From assembly GCF_041596335.1 (NCBI RefSeq), contig NZ_JBFHIT010000001.1:186001-250000 (forward strand): DNA of 64,000 bases, read 5' to 3'. This DNA is from Mangrovibacterium sp041596335. Its GTDB lineage: Bacteria; Bacteroidota; Bacteroidia; Bacteroidales; Prolixibacteraceae. The notes under the pieces were generated by a model. That model ran no database searches and was not told the origin of the DNA. It saw nothing but the letters and a program-made list of their open reading frames with translations. Position 1 is the stretch's first letter; each line of letters begins with the position of its first letter. Of the stretch, positions 48,922 through 59,096 are shown piece by piece. A program made the translations under genes and the position numbers.

Positions 48922-48931
48922 CGACAATGGC

Positions 48932-50458
48932 TCAAATTCGTCGTTCGGCAATTGGCAAGGTAAACTTAAAGCTAGTTCCTATTCCGGCTTTGCTTTCAGC
49001 CCAGATTTTTCCGTTGTGCTTTTCAATGAAATCTTTGCACAACAGCAAACCAAAACCGGAACCTTTTTCATTGGCCGTCCCCAGAGTGCGTGTATCCGAT
49101 GATAGATGAAACAATTTTTCCAGATGGTCTTCGTTCATCCCAATTCCATTGTCCGTAATATCAATCTCAATAAAGTCTCCTAATTGCTTTGCTGTGACAT
49201 GAATTTCACCCCCCGGCCTTGTGAATTTGATTGCGTTGGAAATAAGGTTCCTTAAAACTATTTTCAGCATCTCGGCGTCTGCATATGCAACAACCGGGTC
49301 GGTTGTTAAATAATTTAATGAGATATTTTTAGCCTCTGCCAATGTTGTTTCAAGCTTTAAAACCTCCGAAACAATCACTGAGAAATTGAGCCCTACCGGA
49401 TTGAAATAAATTTTTCCGGTTTGAAGCTTTGCCCAGTTTAATAAGTTGTCTAACAGAATCAACGTGTTTTTGGCCGACGAATAGATCAGGTTTAGGTATT
49501 TCCCGGATTCAGCAAATGATGCATCATTTGATTTCTCAATCAACAAATCACTTAACCCGAGAATGCTGCTAAACGGGCTCCTCAAATCGTGTGCGATAAC
49601 CGAAAAAAGCTTGTCTTTGGTCGCACTTAATTCTTTCAATTCCCTTTCACTGGCCACTAAAGCCAGCTCTGTCTTTTTCCGTTCTGTTATATCTCTTGCC
49701 AGAGCCGTAGCCCCAATAATCTCATTCTTATCATTGTATATTGGATTAAAAAAACTCTCGTAGTACGCTAAATTTTTCGCTCCGTACTCCCTAACATTAC
49801 AATGAGATTCACCTCGCAAAGCACGGTCGTAATTCTCTTTCGCAACAGGCCGATCATCATCGCTGGTTATACAATCCAAAATACTCATTCCAATTTCTAT
49901 TTCCGCACCATAGGCATGTTTCATCACTTGAGCATGAGCCGAATTGAAATAGAGATATCGATAGGCTTTATCTATTGAGAAAAGAATGGTATCGCGCTGA
50001 CTTTCCAAACTGGCTTTTAGCAGCAATTGTGATTCGATCAATGCTTTTTCATCTTGCATTCGCTTTGTAATATCTTTCCCAAAAAACATCGCTCCAACTA
50101 CGATTCCGTCAGAAACAATCGGATTCATAAACACCTCTATGTAGGTTGAAATATTCCCGACTTCTACATGATCAACGAACGAAAATGATTCATTGGACAG
50201 AGCTCTGTCATAGCGTGATTTCCAGACCGCCTTGATTGGTCCGGGAAGCGAATCAAGCAGGTTTGTACCTTGACAAATGGGAATTCCGAAATGCTCATAA
50301 AAAGCGGTCGAAAAAATGTTGTTGGCATACAAGATTTCATAATTCGGATTAATCGCCCACACACTGTCCGTGGTATTCTCAAAAATGGCCGATAAATTTA
50401 GATTGTTTAAATTCACCAGTTTTCCACGGTCTCTCTTTTCACTTCCCTGATTTCCCAT
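48932..50458 (-). CDS. PAS-PAS sensor histidine kinase
   Basis: The 508-aa soluble kinase has two PAS domains (about residues 20-135 and 150-265), HisKA with VIAHDLRSPFSSILG and an HATPase domain with N-box NLISNAIKF, DNGIGM and GSGFGLLLC. There are no membrane segments, so it senses a cytosolic signal. No partner regulator is adjacent. Its 3' end abuts the relic integrase. Confidence 0.88.
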   Translation of the reverse strand: MGNQGSEKRDRGKLVNLNNLNLSAIFENTTDSVWAINPNYEILYANNIFSTAFYEHFGIPICQGTNLLDSLPGPIKAVWKSRYDRALSNESFSFVDHVEVGNISTYIEVFMNPIVSDGIVVGAMFFGKDITKRMQDEKALIESQLLLKASLESQRDTILFSIDKAYRYLYFNSAHAQVMKHAYGAEIEIGMSILDCITSDDDRPVAKENYDRALRGESHCNVREYGAKNLAYYESFFNPIYNDKNEIIGATALARDITERKKTELALVASERELKELSATKDKLFSVIAHDLRSPFSSILGLSDLLIEKSNDASFAESGKYLNLIYSSAKNTLILLDNLLNWAKLQTGKIYFNPVGLNFSVIVSEVLKLETTLAEAKNISLNYLTTDPVVAYADAEMLKIVLRNLISNAIKFTRPGGEIHVTAKQLGDFIEIDITDNGIGMNEDHLEKLFHLSSDTRTLGTANEKGSGFGLLLCKDFIEKHNGKIWAESKAGIGTSFKFTLPIAERRI

Positions 50459-51010
50459 CTATTGATCGTATAGCATTCATACTGTATGTGCGCCCCGGCA
50501 GCCGATTAAAGCCGAATGTGTTTGCGCGCAGCTTAGTTTCAGACACTCACTAAAACCCACTCGTTACAAGGTATTTAATTATTTCAAAAAAAGCTTTTTC
50601 TTGTTGTTAAAAAACGAACTTAAAATGTTTTTAAATACTTCCGGACTACGAATAAATCAAAGGCTTTCAGCGGATCGGGGGCAGTATTTATTGGGTGAAA
50701 GAATACTCATCAGGGAATGAACGGAAACTGAATGGTCTGACTGTGAATGGCGACAGCGGATGGCGAACCAAAGAATTTGCCTCCGTGAGTGAACCATGAC
50801 TGCCGATAAGCTCCGTGCCACAGAGCATCCCCTCCCCGCCTTCACTTCTGCGCTCTCAAACATGATAAAAATACAGTAAGCCCGACGACAATTTGATTAG
50901 TTTTGTAAACTCTATTTCCGCTAAAAAAGCTTTTATATAGGGGCTCCAATAACCAATTATCGCTTATTGGAAGAAAGATCGAAATAGTTCATCTGAAAAG
51001 TAAATTAATT
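50459..51010. promoter_or_regulatory. Intergenic region; -7-like box for the oxidase-family gene
   Basis: TAGTTTTG (50898-50905) fits TAnnTTTG, about 105 bp before the next ATG. No gene or repeat is convincing in the remaining 440 bp. Confidence 0.4.
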
Positions 51011-51460
51011 ATGAGCACATTAGAAACATTAAAACAAATTATTGAGGATCACCGGTTGGTTCACATTGCCAGTATTGACGAAAAGGGATTGCCATGTGTA
51101 AGAGGAGTTGATTATGCGTCGGACGATAAATTGAACATTTATTTCATGACCCATAAAGATACTCGTAAGGTGGCTCAATTAAAAAACAACGAACAGGTCT
51201 CATTTGTAATCGACCACGATTGCGCGAGCATGGACGACTTAATGCAATTGAAGTACGTAAAAGGATCAGGAGTAGCGGAAGAAGTCACGGCCCCGGAAAC
51301 GATCCAGATGGCTTTTGGTTTGTTGGCTCAGAAAATGCCCTTCCTGACAAATTTACCCTTCAACCCGGCCGATATGCGTGTGTTTAAAGTTATACCTACC
51401 GAGGTTTTGGTAACCGACAACACCATAAGTTTCGGACATACTGAAATAGTTCATATTTAG
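51011..51460 (+). CDS. Pyridoxamine 5'-phosphate oxidase-family (FMN-binding split barrel) protein
   Basis: The 149-aa protein opens with HRLVHIASIDEKGLPCVRGVDYASDD and has NIYFMTHKDTRKVAQLKNN, the pattern of the small general-stress FMN-binding split barrel. These bind FMN or F420-like flavins; many have unknown substrates. It is a single gene with a good terminator. Confidence 0.8.
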   Translation: MSTLETLKQIIEDHRLVHIASIDEKGLPCVRGVDYASDDKLNIYFMTHKDTRKVAQLKNNEQVSFVIDHDCASMDDLMQLKYVKGSGVAEEVTAPETIQMAFGLLAQKMPFLTNLPFNPADMRVFKVIPTEVLVTDNTISFGHTEIVHI

Positions 51461-51532
51461 TTTCCTGCCGAGTCAGGCTGTTCCAAAGGAAACCGAAAAT
51501 AATACTAAAACCAGTAAGGGAATAAACGGATG

Positions 51533-51566
51533 AGGGAGCAGGCGTAACAGCCACTCCCTTTTTTTG
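51533..51566 (+). terminator. Terminator of the split-barrel gene
   Basis: AGGGAG/CTCCCT, 6 bp with a 15-nt loop, followed by eight T. Confidence 0.75.
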
Positions 51567-51753
51567 CATTTAGCCGTTAACCGAGAGCACTGGCGGCTTC
51601 AAATAATGTTGCAACCCAATACCTGTTTAAATCTCCATTCGGTATACATTCTCATGCCTTTCTGACAAGCGATGGATAATTTTGTGGGGAACTTGGCCAA
51701 CAGCTAAAAGGATGTCGTCTGGCTCTGAGTAGAGAGGCTAAATCTGCAATAGG

Positions 51754-52911
51754 CTATTTTTTGCCCGGTAACGAGAAATAGAATATTGAGCCTTTGTTTA
51801 GTTCGCTTTGCACTCCTATTTCGCCACCATGTTTCTCAACAAATTCATTGCACAGAATTAAGCCTAAACCGGTTCCGTTCTCCATATTGGTTCCGCGTGT
51901 TGTGAAGTTTTGACCGACAGAGAACAACTTGCCAATCTTATCAGGGGCAATACCGACCCCCGTATCTTCAACGGTGAAATGGATGCTGTTTTGTTTTTCG
52001 ACAGACGAAATAATGACCTCTCCTCCCGGTTTCGTAAATTTTATGGCATTCGAAATTAGATTCCGCAAGACTATATTCAACATATTTTTATCAGCAAAAA
52101 CCAGCAGGTCATGCGGAGCAACAATTCGAACGCGAATTGCTTTTTGCCTTGCAGGGCCTTCGAATAAAGCATTCATATCGGCTAAAAATTGCATCAGCGA
52201 GAACTGTTCCGGATTGAAACTCATTGAACCCGTTTGCGATCTGGCCCATTCCAGCAGGTTTTTCAACAGCCCCATGGCTTGGTTTGAGGATTGCAGTATG
52301 GTACTTACATGCTCTCCGATATTCTCATAATTCTTCTCTTCAATCAGCTCCATGAGGATTTCACTAAATCCAACAATTGCATTAAACGGACTTTTGAGGT
52401 CGTGAGCAATAATGGAGAAAAACTTATCTTTTGTGTCAACTGCCTGCTGCAATAAGGAATTTGATTCGTTCAATTGATTTAGTGTATCAACAAGTGTCGA
52501 TTTCTCTTTTAGCAATTGTCGGTGAAGATTGTTGATCTGTTGATTCAATTGATGCATCGCGACATTTTGCTCTTGTAACTGCGATGCGTTAGCGCCACCA
52601 ACAACAAGTAGTTTATCTTCCTTCATATAAACTTGCGCTTCGATGGAGCTATTGATGGACACATAATCACCGATTGTCAATATGCCATCGTAAAGGAGTG
52701 GATCACCTCTTCTTAGCGAAAGCAGCTTGTCAAATGTTGGATTAATAAAGCTTTTAGATGGTTCGTCTTTAAAAAGTTCGTGCATAACCGGAGTCGCAAA
52801 AAGCAGCTTTTTATCTGCTCCAAACAATGCGACACACAAAGCATTACTTTTGCCCAACGACTCGAGAATTTCGAAAGTCCATTCCGGTAGTATCTGATTG
52901 GAATCCTGCAT
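51754..52911 (-). CDS. Sensor histidine kinase linked to the B12-binding protein
   Basis: The 385-aa kinase has a PAS-like N-terminus (residues 10-110), a coiled coil (about 110-155), HisKA with FFSIIAHDLKSPFNAIVG and an HATPase with NLISNAIKF and TGLGLILC. It has no membrane segment. Third gene of a minus-strand set following the B12-binding protein and a 153-aa helper, only 9 bp after the latter. It probably transmits their signal. Confidence 0.85.
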   Translation of the reverse strand: MQDSNQILPEWTFEILESLGKSNALCVALFGADKKLLFATPVMHELFKDEPSKSFINPTFDKLLSLRRGDPLLYDGILTIGDYVSINSSIEAQVYMKEDKLLVVGGANASQLQEQNVAMHQLNQQINNLHRQLLKEKSTLVDTLNQLNESNSLLQQAVDTKDKFFSIIAHDLKSPFNAIVGFSEILMELIEEKNYENIGEHVSTILQSSNQAMGLLKNLLEWARSQTGSMSFNPEQFSLMQFLADMNALFEGPARQKAIRVRIVAPHDLLVFADKNMLNIVLRNLISNAIKFTKPGGEVIISSVEKQNSIHFTVEDTGVGIAPDKIGKLFSVGQNFTTRGTNMENGTGLGLILCNEFVEKHGGEIGVQSELNKGSIFYFSLPGKK

Positions 52912-52920
52912 TCGGGCGCC

Positions 52921-53382
52921 TTAATGTAAGAATTCCGATGCATCCAATTTTTCGTCGGATACCTTTACAAAAAGCGGAATATTAATTTGCATCCATTCGT
53001 AGTATGGATATAGCTCAAAATAGCAGTCCGATGATAATTCGTCCTTCAACAGACCGATCCAGGTATTTAATTGCCTTGCCCAGTAATTGGTCGTAAAACC
53101 ATGACTACGATAGGCTCTGAAAACCCACAAAATTGTTTCGACCAACACCTCGGGAGTATAGTTTCTAAATACCGAAAGCATAAAGCGCACATGATTGGAA
53201 TGATTATCCTTCATCATAGCCAGGTTGTCTTTACCAACCAAACTTTCAATATCATCTTTCTCAAGCATCAGCTGATTCATTTTACCAATGAGCTGATCTG
53301 ATTTCAGGGCGTATTCATCGGCAGATAGTGAACTTACTTGTTTCAGTTGATTAGCTGTTTCTATAAGGAAGGCTCTATTCAT
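52921..53382 (-). CDS. Helical protein between B12 sensor and kinase
   Basis: From the Met at 53382 the product is 153 aa, almost fully helical (LIETANQLKQVSSL, VRFMLSVFRNYTPEVLVETILW, YWARQLNTWIGLLKDEL). Not recognised. Overlaps the B12 gene by 8 bp, which suggests translational coupling and a shared complex. Confidence 0.55.
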   Translation of the reverse strand: MNRAFLIETANQLKQVSSLSADEYALKSDQLIGKMNQLMLEKDDIESLVGKDNLAMMKDNHSNHVRFMLSVFRNYTPEVLVETILWVFRAYRSHGFTTNYWARQLNTWIGLLKDELSSDCYFELYPYYEWMQINIPLFVKVSDEKLDASEFLH

Positions 53383-54064
53383 TCGCTTTATTTTTGATAA
53401 ACAATTCAAGACTATTTAGATCGGGTAAAAATTCGACATTATCATAGTTCAGTACAACATCCTTACCGCCATGTCGAAATGCCTGACCGCCTACTAAAAT
53501 TGGAAGATCCGGGAATTCATTCTGCACCCTTTGAATCATCTTCTCAAGGGCGGGCAGGTTAAAATATATGGTTAAAGAGATTGCTAACGCATCGGGCTTA
53601 TTCGCATTAACAAAACGGACAAGCTCTGATGTTGGAGTATTAGCACCTAAAAACAGCGCATTCCAGCCATTCATTTCAAATACGTCACTGACCATTTTTA
53701 TCCCAATTTGGTGGCTTTCGTTCTCGACACAGGCTGCGACAACTGTTTTACTATTCTTTTTATTGGAAATGATCTCGAAATATAACTGATTCAGAATGGA
53801 CTCCACGATCGCAGAAGCTAAATGTTCGGTTGCCACGGTGATTTTATTAAACTCCCAAAGCTCTCCGACATCATACAGCGCCTTCGCGAAAATATTCTCG
53901 TAAAGCTCTTTAATTGAAATCTGCCTGCCAAGGTAAGCCTGCACCTGCTCAGAACATAAAAGGTGGTTCCCTGCAAGCAGAGAACGCAGAAATTCTTTAT
54001 GTGGCTGCTGCGATTCCAATAGGCCTTTTGAGAATTGTTCTTTTTCCTTTAGTTGGTTGTCCAT
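53375..54064 (-). CDS. Stand-alone B12-binding, CarH-like photosensor protein
   Basis: The 229-aa protein has a helical B12-cap (residues 25-100) followed by a B12-binding Rossmann domain. W70 and E80-H81 form W-x9-EH, the motif known from CarH-type adenosylcobalamin photoreceptors. ESHQIG has the lower ligand His118. SLT and ILVGGQA are the later B12-domain motifs. CarH's MerR DNA-binding domain is absent, so output probably goes to the helper and kinase genes behind it. Light sensing is inference; a B12 or redox sensor is the alternative. Confidence 0.75.
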   Translation of the reverse strand: MDNQLKEKEQFSKGLLESQQPHKEFLRSLLAGNHLLCSEQVQAYLGRQISIKELYENIFAKALYDVGELWEFNKITVATEHLASAIVESILNQLYFEIISNKKNSKTVVAACVENESHQIGIKMVSDVFEMNGWNALFLGANTPTSELVRFVNANKPDALAISLTIYFNLPALEKMIQRVQNEFPDLPILVGGQAFRHGGKDVVLNYDNVEFLPDLNSLELFIKNKANE

Positions 54065-54416
54065 TTAGTCTCTGGCTCAAATTAAAAATATTCGTTTGAC
54101 ATTTTCACGTCTTCCTGCCAGGTATAGGCTCAAAACGCCAGATGACATCATTCTGTTTGCATCCCGCCAAATCAGGTCGTTTTATGCTACCAACCAAATA
54201 TATCAAAATGTGGGCATGAAATAGCTTAATCGAAATGATTTTTCCGGATTTAGAATTATTTCAAGTAAACAACAATCCCGCTCTATCTCAATTCATAGTC
54301 CTCCTATGGCTTAAAGCAGAATACTTGTTACCCGATAATTATTTAATCAAAGTGATTTTTTTCGGGGGACTCTGAAATTAGATTCTAATCGAAATTTAGG
54401 GAACGTAATTTTTTCG
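54065..54416. other. Intergenic region upstream of the B12 operon
   Basis: AT-rich, with no supported gene. It must hold the promoter of the B12 operon, but I see no clear -33/-7 pair. Confidence 0.4.
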
Positions 54417-54620
54417 TTAGAGGCACAAACAGGCTGATTCTTCCACTTCAACGCAGATTTCGGACTCTGGCTGCAGGCAGCTTTCAGAACGAACTGTTTG
54501 TACTAACTGGTAACGTCCCCAGTCATCGTAAGCAACTAAACTTTCATAACCAATTTTGGTTGTTTCAAAAGTTTCTCCGGATTCATGATCCAACACCACA
54601 TATCTATCTTTCGCACTCAT
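54417..54620 (-). CDS. 67-aa protein with Cys/Glu-rich end
   Basis: ATG at 54620 has AAGGAG 9 nt upstream. The protein has DRYVVLDHESGETFETTK and ends EVEESACLCL. No family recognised. A terminator stem lies in its immediate leader. Confidence 0.45.
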   Translation of the reverse strand: MSAKDRYVVLDHESGETFETTKIGYESLVAYDDWGRYQLVQTVRSESCLQPESEICVEVEESACLCL

Positions 54621-54627
54621 ATCCTCA

Positions 54628-54660
54628 CTCCTTAAAAAAAGAAACCTGGCTCCGAAGAGC
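54628..54660 (-). terminator. Terminator/attenuator in the leader of the 67-aa gene
   Basis: CCTGGCTC-TTCG-GAGCCAGG followed by TTTCTTTTTTT on minus; the T-run ends 2 bp before the ribosome-binding site. No gene precedes it for 590 bp, so attenuation is possible. Confidence 0.65.
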
Positions 54661-54998
54661 CAGGGTAAAACCTTCGTTCTAATTTTTTCGTGATTCCAAT
54701 TCTAAAAAAAATCACGTAATTCTAAAAGTTAAGTACATGCTGTGTTCGACTTAATAATCTCAGGCATTCCACTCTCTTCGGAAATCTGAAAATATCGTTG
54801 GCATTCGGTAACAATGCACAGCCCCCTCTCTGCTTATAAAGCTGCACACCTGCTTTTACTGCAAACACCCTGGTCAAATCAGCGCGGCGAAAATAGGTCA
54901 TTTTTGTCGTTTAATCAATACTTAACTCCCACTTGTCGACACAAAACAAGATCTTTCAACAATTACATCAGTACTAAAAAAGCTGTTTTAAGCCCCCT

Positions 54999-55156
54999 TC
55001 GTACGGAAGTACTTTGGATACTGGAAATGAAAAAGGTTCCGGCTTTGGATTGCTGCTTCGCAACGGCTTTATTGAGAAACACAAAGGAAAATTAAGGTTG
55101 AAAGCAAAACAGAAGCAGAAACCGAATCGATGTTTACCTTGCCGTTTCAACAATAG
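54999..55156 (+). pseudogene. Relic of a histidine kinase C-terminus
   Basis: Translation gives STLDTGNEKGSGFGLLL-RNGFIEKHKGK, then after a frameshift VESKTEAETESMFTLPF and a stop. This matches the end of the kinase at 48932. The rest of the gene is missing. Confidence 0.75.
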
Positions 55157-55254
55157 TAAAAGTCAAAAAAAAGTAGCTGACTGGCGATGTCCGGGATCGA
55201 CAAGACGCCCAGTTGTATTTAATACAGCGCAAGTAGTGTCGTACCCGTATTCGA

Positions 55255-55674
55255 CTATTGACTAACAACTGCCGATGCCAGCGATTCGAGTTTTGTTAAC
55301 AACTCAACTTTATTAATGGGTTTCGATATGTAGTCGTTACAGCCGGCTTGCAACGCTTTTTCCTTATCGCCGTCAAGGGCGTACGCTGTTTGAGCGATGA
55401 TAACCACATCCTTGTTAAACGTCCGGATTCTTCGGGTCGTTTCCAAACCGTCGATCCCCGGCATTTTTATATCCATGAGAATTATCTGAACATGAGGGTT
55501 CTCCTGGCAATAAGCGATGGCATCTTCTCCGTTCAAGACATGATTGACTTGGTTGATATACTTTTTAAGCAATGTTTTCAATAATCTGGCTGACGACAAA
55601 TCGTCTTCAACAACCAATAAGGTCAGATTCTCCAGTGGTCTACTTTTTTGATAACCTTTGATGATATTTTCCAT
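55255..55674 (-). CDS. Single-domain response regulator
   Basis: The 139-aa product from 55674 has a receiver fold: LLVVEDD (acidic pocket), ILMDIKMPG with the phosphorylated Asp, QTAYA (Thr) and SKPI (Lys). It has no output domain. Its start codon overlaps the stop of the large kinase (TAATG), so it is its partner and may act as phosphate relay or by protein contact. Confidence 0.9.
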   Translation of the reverse strand: MENIIKGYQKSRPLENLTLLVVEDDLSSARLLKTLLKKYINQVNHVLNGEDAIAYCQENPHVQIILMDIKMPGIDGLETTRRIRTFNKDVVIIAQTAYALDGDKEKALQAGCNDYISKPINKVELLTKLESLASAVVSQ

Positions 55675-58600
55675 TAACAAACAATTGATTTGACCGATAG
55701 TAGCGGTAGAGTAAAATAAAAACGAGAACCAAGTCCAACAGTCGATTCGAGCCAAATTTGCCCACCAATCATTTCAACATATGATTTCGCTATAGCCAGC
55801 CCGAGTCCGGAACCTTCGAAGGCTCTGGAGAAATCGTTGTCGGCTTGTTCGAACCGGTTAAAGATGGCTTTATGCCGATGTTCCGGAATCCCGACCCCGG
55901 TATCTTCAATACAAAATTGAAGCTGACCTTCACAAATGGCATACTCGATCGAAACAGTTCCTTTATTCGTGAATTTCAGCGCGTTTCTGATCAGATTAGT
56001 CAAAACTGAGTCAAACTTCCCTTTATCGGAAGTAATCATCAAATTCGGTTGATGTGATTCGGTTCTAAACTCGAGTTTCAAATTCTTCTCATCAGCTTGT
56101 GGCTGGAAAAACCGAACCAAATCGATTACTGCTGAATGAATATCAAATGTCGACGATTTCACGTCAACAATGCCAGCTTCTATTTTGGAAATCTCAACCA
56201 AATCGGAAACTGTGTCCATCAAACGGATGCCACTTTGATAAATGATTCGGAGAAACTGTTCTTTGTCTTCTTCCTGCAAGTCTGGTTCCAGCAACAAACC
56301 CGTAAAACCGAGTATTCCATTCATTGGTGTTCGGATTTCATGGCTCATATTAGCCAGAAAAGCCGATTTTAGCCGGTCGCTTTCTTCGGCCTTTTCTTTA
56401 GCCTGGATTAACTCGTTCAGCAGTTGCCGCTCAACGCTGATGTCGTTGGATACTTTTATGAAATTGATGACTTCGCCATTTGCATCGAAAACGGCAGAAA
56501 TCCGAACTGACTCAATATAGAATTCGCCGTTTTTTTTACGATTAATCATCTCTCCAATCCAAATCTCCCCTGCATTAATCGTATCCCACAGCTCTTTGTA
56601 AAAATCCGAAGTATGCTCTCCTGATTTCAATATCCGCGTGCTTATTCCGATAAGTTCGCTGGCGGTATAGCCGGTAACTTCGCACATCTTTGGATTTACA
56701 TACACAAAAACCCCTTCTTTATCGGTCAGAGCAACCGGAGAGGGCATTTGCTCAATGGCCTTAGAGAGGCGGGCAATTTCGGCGAGTTGCTTTTTGCGGC
56801 TTGTTATGTCGTCCTTAACAGCCAGAAAATTGATCGTTTTTCCGCTATCATCCTTTATTGGCGTAATGGTAGCCTTTTCGATAAAAATTTCACCATTCTT
56901 TTTCTGGTTTACTAATTCACCCGTCCAGGTTTGATCGTTCAGGATTGAAGCCCACAGTTCGTTATAAACGTCGGGATTGGTATTACCCGATTGCAAGAAA
57001 CGGGGATTTCTTCCAATGGCTTCATCTTTGGAATAGCCGGTAACTTGTTCGAAAGCACTATTTACGTATTGGATGTTCCCTTCCAGATCGGTGATGACGG
57101 TTATAACCGGACTTTGCTCAACAGAGGCCGTTAGCTTCAACACTTGCTCTTCTGCCTTCTTTCGTTTGCTTATATCGGTTATAATAGAATAGAGCAATCT
57201 CTTTTTGCCTACCGTTACACTTCCGGCAAAAACTTCAACATCTTTAACCTCGCCACCTGCCAAACGGTGTTTAAATTGAAACGACCGCCGTCTGTCGGTC
57301 ATCGCATTTCGCATTTCATCGCGTATCTCCTGTTCGGAGAGCATATTAATCTGACTAATCTTCAGGGAGGTGAGTTCATGGTAAGGATAGCCGTAAAATT
57401 CGCAGGCGGCCGAATTGGCATCAACAATATCCATCGACAGTGAATCGATTAACAAAATAACTGATTTGTTGTCGTAAAACAGCGCCCTGTACCTCGTCAT
57501 GCCTTCTTCGGCCAACTCTTTTGCCATTTTCAGACTTTCGAGGTTCTTCACCCGATCAACAAATAAACCGATAGTTCCGGCAATTAGGCTAAGAGTTTGC
57601 AAGTCATCATCGGTATATGCTGTCGTGTCAGAATAATCCTGAACAACAAGAACGCCATAGGCGCTATCGGTTTCAGAATCGACAAGCGGAACCCCCATCC
57701 ACACTTTCGCGGCTTTCCCTTTCGGTTCAACAAGATACTTTTTCACTAAGGCGGCCTGAGTTTCTGCCGTAACGATCATCCCTTTGTTACTATTCCTCAC
57801 TAAATCCGTTAAGGAGTAAGTTAAATCGATGGGAGTGTCCGAAGGAAATTCATCAAACTCATCCACATGGTATGGAAGTCTATACTTCATGCTGTCGCTG
57901 TCGAACAGCGCGACATAAAAATTTTCAGCTTTCAAAACCTTTTTAAGGTCCCCATGTACGGTAGCCAAAAAGTCAGGCAAGCCAATATTGGTCATTGAGC
58001 GTTTCGACAAGGACAGGAGCATTTTTTGTACAAGCTCCTGCTTTTTTCGCCCCGAGATATCATTGATAAAACCATCGTACGATTGGGTTATCAAGTGTTC
58101 ATCCTTGATGGCACGGGCTGTCATTAAAACCCAAATCGGACTTCCATCCTTTTTCCGCAGACGAACTTCGATGTTTTTAACGTCCGATTTCTGCGTTCGG
58201 TCATATTTCTGAATCAGGGATTCACGATCTGCTGCTGAATAGTAGAACTCCTCAATGTTTCTCCCAACTAATTCACCCCCTGAGTTATACCCTAAAAGAT
58301 AGGCCAATTCATTGTTCGCAATCAGGAATTCGCCATCGCGACTAGTCTGATAAAAGCCTACCGGTGCAAAATTGATGATATTCTGATACTTCCGCTCAGC
58401 AACTTTACGTTTCGTAATATCGCGTAAGGTTATTTGGTATGCGGGTTTCCCGTTAAACACAATAGTCACAACAGATACTTCAACATCGAGCTTTTTACCA
58501 CCGAACAACATTGCTACCGACTCGTATTGGGTTGGAGACGTCTCCCCTCGTTGTCGTTTATTAAAAAACGAGTAGACCCTCTCCCGTTCGGCCGGATCGA

Positions 58601-59096
58601 CAAATTGGGCAAAATTTTGCCCAATTATTTCGGATGGATTATACCCCGAAACCTGAATCAGCTTTTTATTTACATATTGCATTATTTCATCCTGAACAAT
58701 TGCAATACTATCTGTTGATAATTCGACCGTTGCTTTGGTTAGATAATCGTGACTAACCAAACCCGACATTTCTGTTTGATTGGTATTGGAGTCAACCGAT
58801 TGAACCCTTTCATTCCAAAACGAAACAATCCAAAAATCAGTCTCACATTCCTGAACATTCAGATTTCCGACAACGACCGTTTGTTCATTCACCTGGAATC
58901 TGCAGTTGGTAAATTCTCCGTCGCGCAAACATCCATCGTCGATAAATTCAGTAATCGAGTGGCTCTGAATTATCCCGGAACTAAGGTTTGCTAATCCCAT
59001 GCCTTTATTATTTGCTGCAACAATCTGCCCTCCCACTTTTTCAACTAAGAATGCAGCAATTGGGAAAAAGCTGACAGCCTGACGATTCAGAGTCAT
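55674..59096 (-). CDS. Large multi-PAS/GAF sensor histidine kinase
   Basis: The 1140-aa soluble kinase has an N-terminal sensor segment, PAS domains at about 112-235, 240-355, 545-660, 665-785 and 790-905, a GAF-like domain at about 365-530, HisKA with FLANMSHEIRTPMNGILGF and an HATPase ending near 1135. The last two PAS domains have the NPR(F)LQSG/ (R)ILKSG pattern of a typical flavin or haem-type PAS pair, cofactor not certain. It probably integrates several cytosolic cues and passes the phosphate to the adjacent receiver. Confidence 0.9.
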   Translation of the reverse strand: MTLNRQAVSFFPIAAFLVEKVGGQIVAANNKGMGLANLSSGIIQSHSITEFIDDGCLRDGEFTNCRFQVNEQTVVVGNLNVQECETDFWIVSFWNERVQSVDSNTNQTEMSGLVSHDYLTKATVELSTDSIAIVQDEIMQYVNKKLIQVSGYNPSEIIGQNFAQFVDPAERERVYSFFNKRQRGETSPTQYESVAMLFGGKKLDVEVSVVTIVFNGKPAYQITLRDITKRKVAERKYQNIINFAPVGFYQTSRDGEFLIANNELAYLLGYNSGGELVGRNIEEFYYSAADRESLIQKYDRTQKSDVKNIEVRLRKKDGSPIWVLMTARAIKDEHLITQSYDGFINDISGRKKQELVQKMLLSLSKRSMTNIGLPDFLATVHGDLKKVLKAENFYVALFDSDSMKYRLPYHVDEFDEFPSDTPIDLTYSLTDLVRNSNKGMIVTAETQAALVKKYLVEPKGKAAKVWMGVPLVDSETDSAYGVLVVQDYSDTTAYTDDDLQTLSLIAGTIGLFVDRVKNLESLKMAKELAEEGMTRYRALFYDNKSVILLIDSLSMDIVDANSAACEFYGYPYHELTSLKISQINMLSEQEIRDEMRNAMTDRRRSFQFKHRLAGGEVKDVEVFAGSVTVGKKRLLYSIITDISKRKKAEEQVLKLTASVEQSPVITVITDLEGNIQYVNSAFEQVTGYSKDEAIGRNPRFLQSGNTNPDVYNELWASILNDQTWTGELVNQKKNGEIFIEKATITPIKDDSGKTINFLAVKDDITSRKKQLAEIARLSKAIEQMPSPVALTDKEGVFVYVNPKMCEVTGYTASELIGISTRILKSGEHTSDFYKELWDTINAGEIWIGEMINRKKNGEFYIESVRISAVFDANGEVINFIKVSNDISVERQLLNELIQAKEKAEESDRLKSAFLANMSHEIRTPMNGILGFTGLLLEPDLQEEDKEQFLRIIYQSGIRLMDTVSDLVEISKIEAGIVDVKSSTFDIHSAVIDLVRFFQPQADEKNLKLEFRTESHQPNLMITSDKGKFDSVLTNLIRNALKFTNKGTVSIEYAICEGQLQFCIEDTGVGIPEHRHKAIFNRFEQADNDFSRAFEGSGLGLAIAKSYVEMIGGQIWLESTVGLGSRFYFTLPLLSVKSIVC

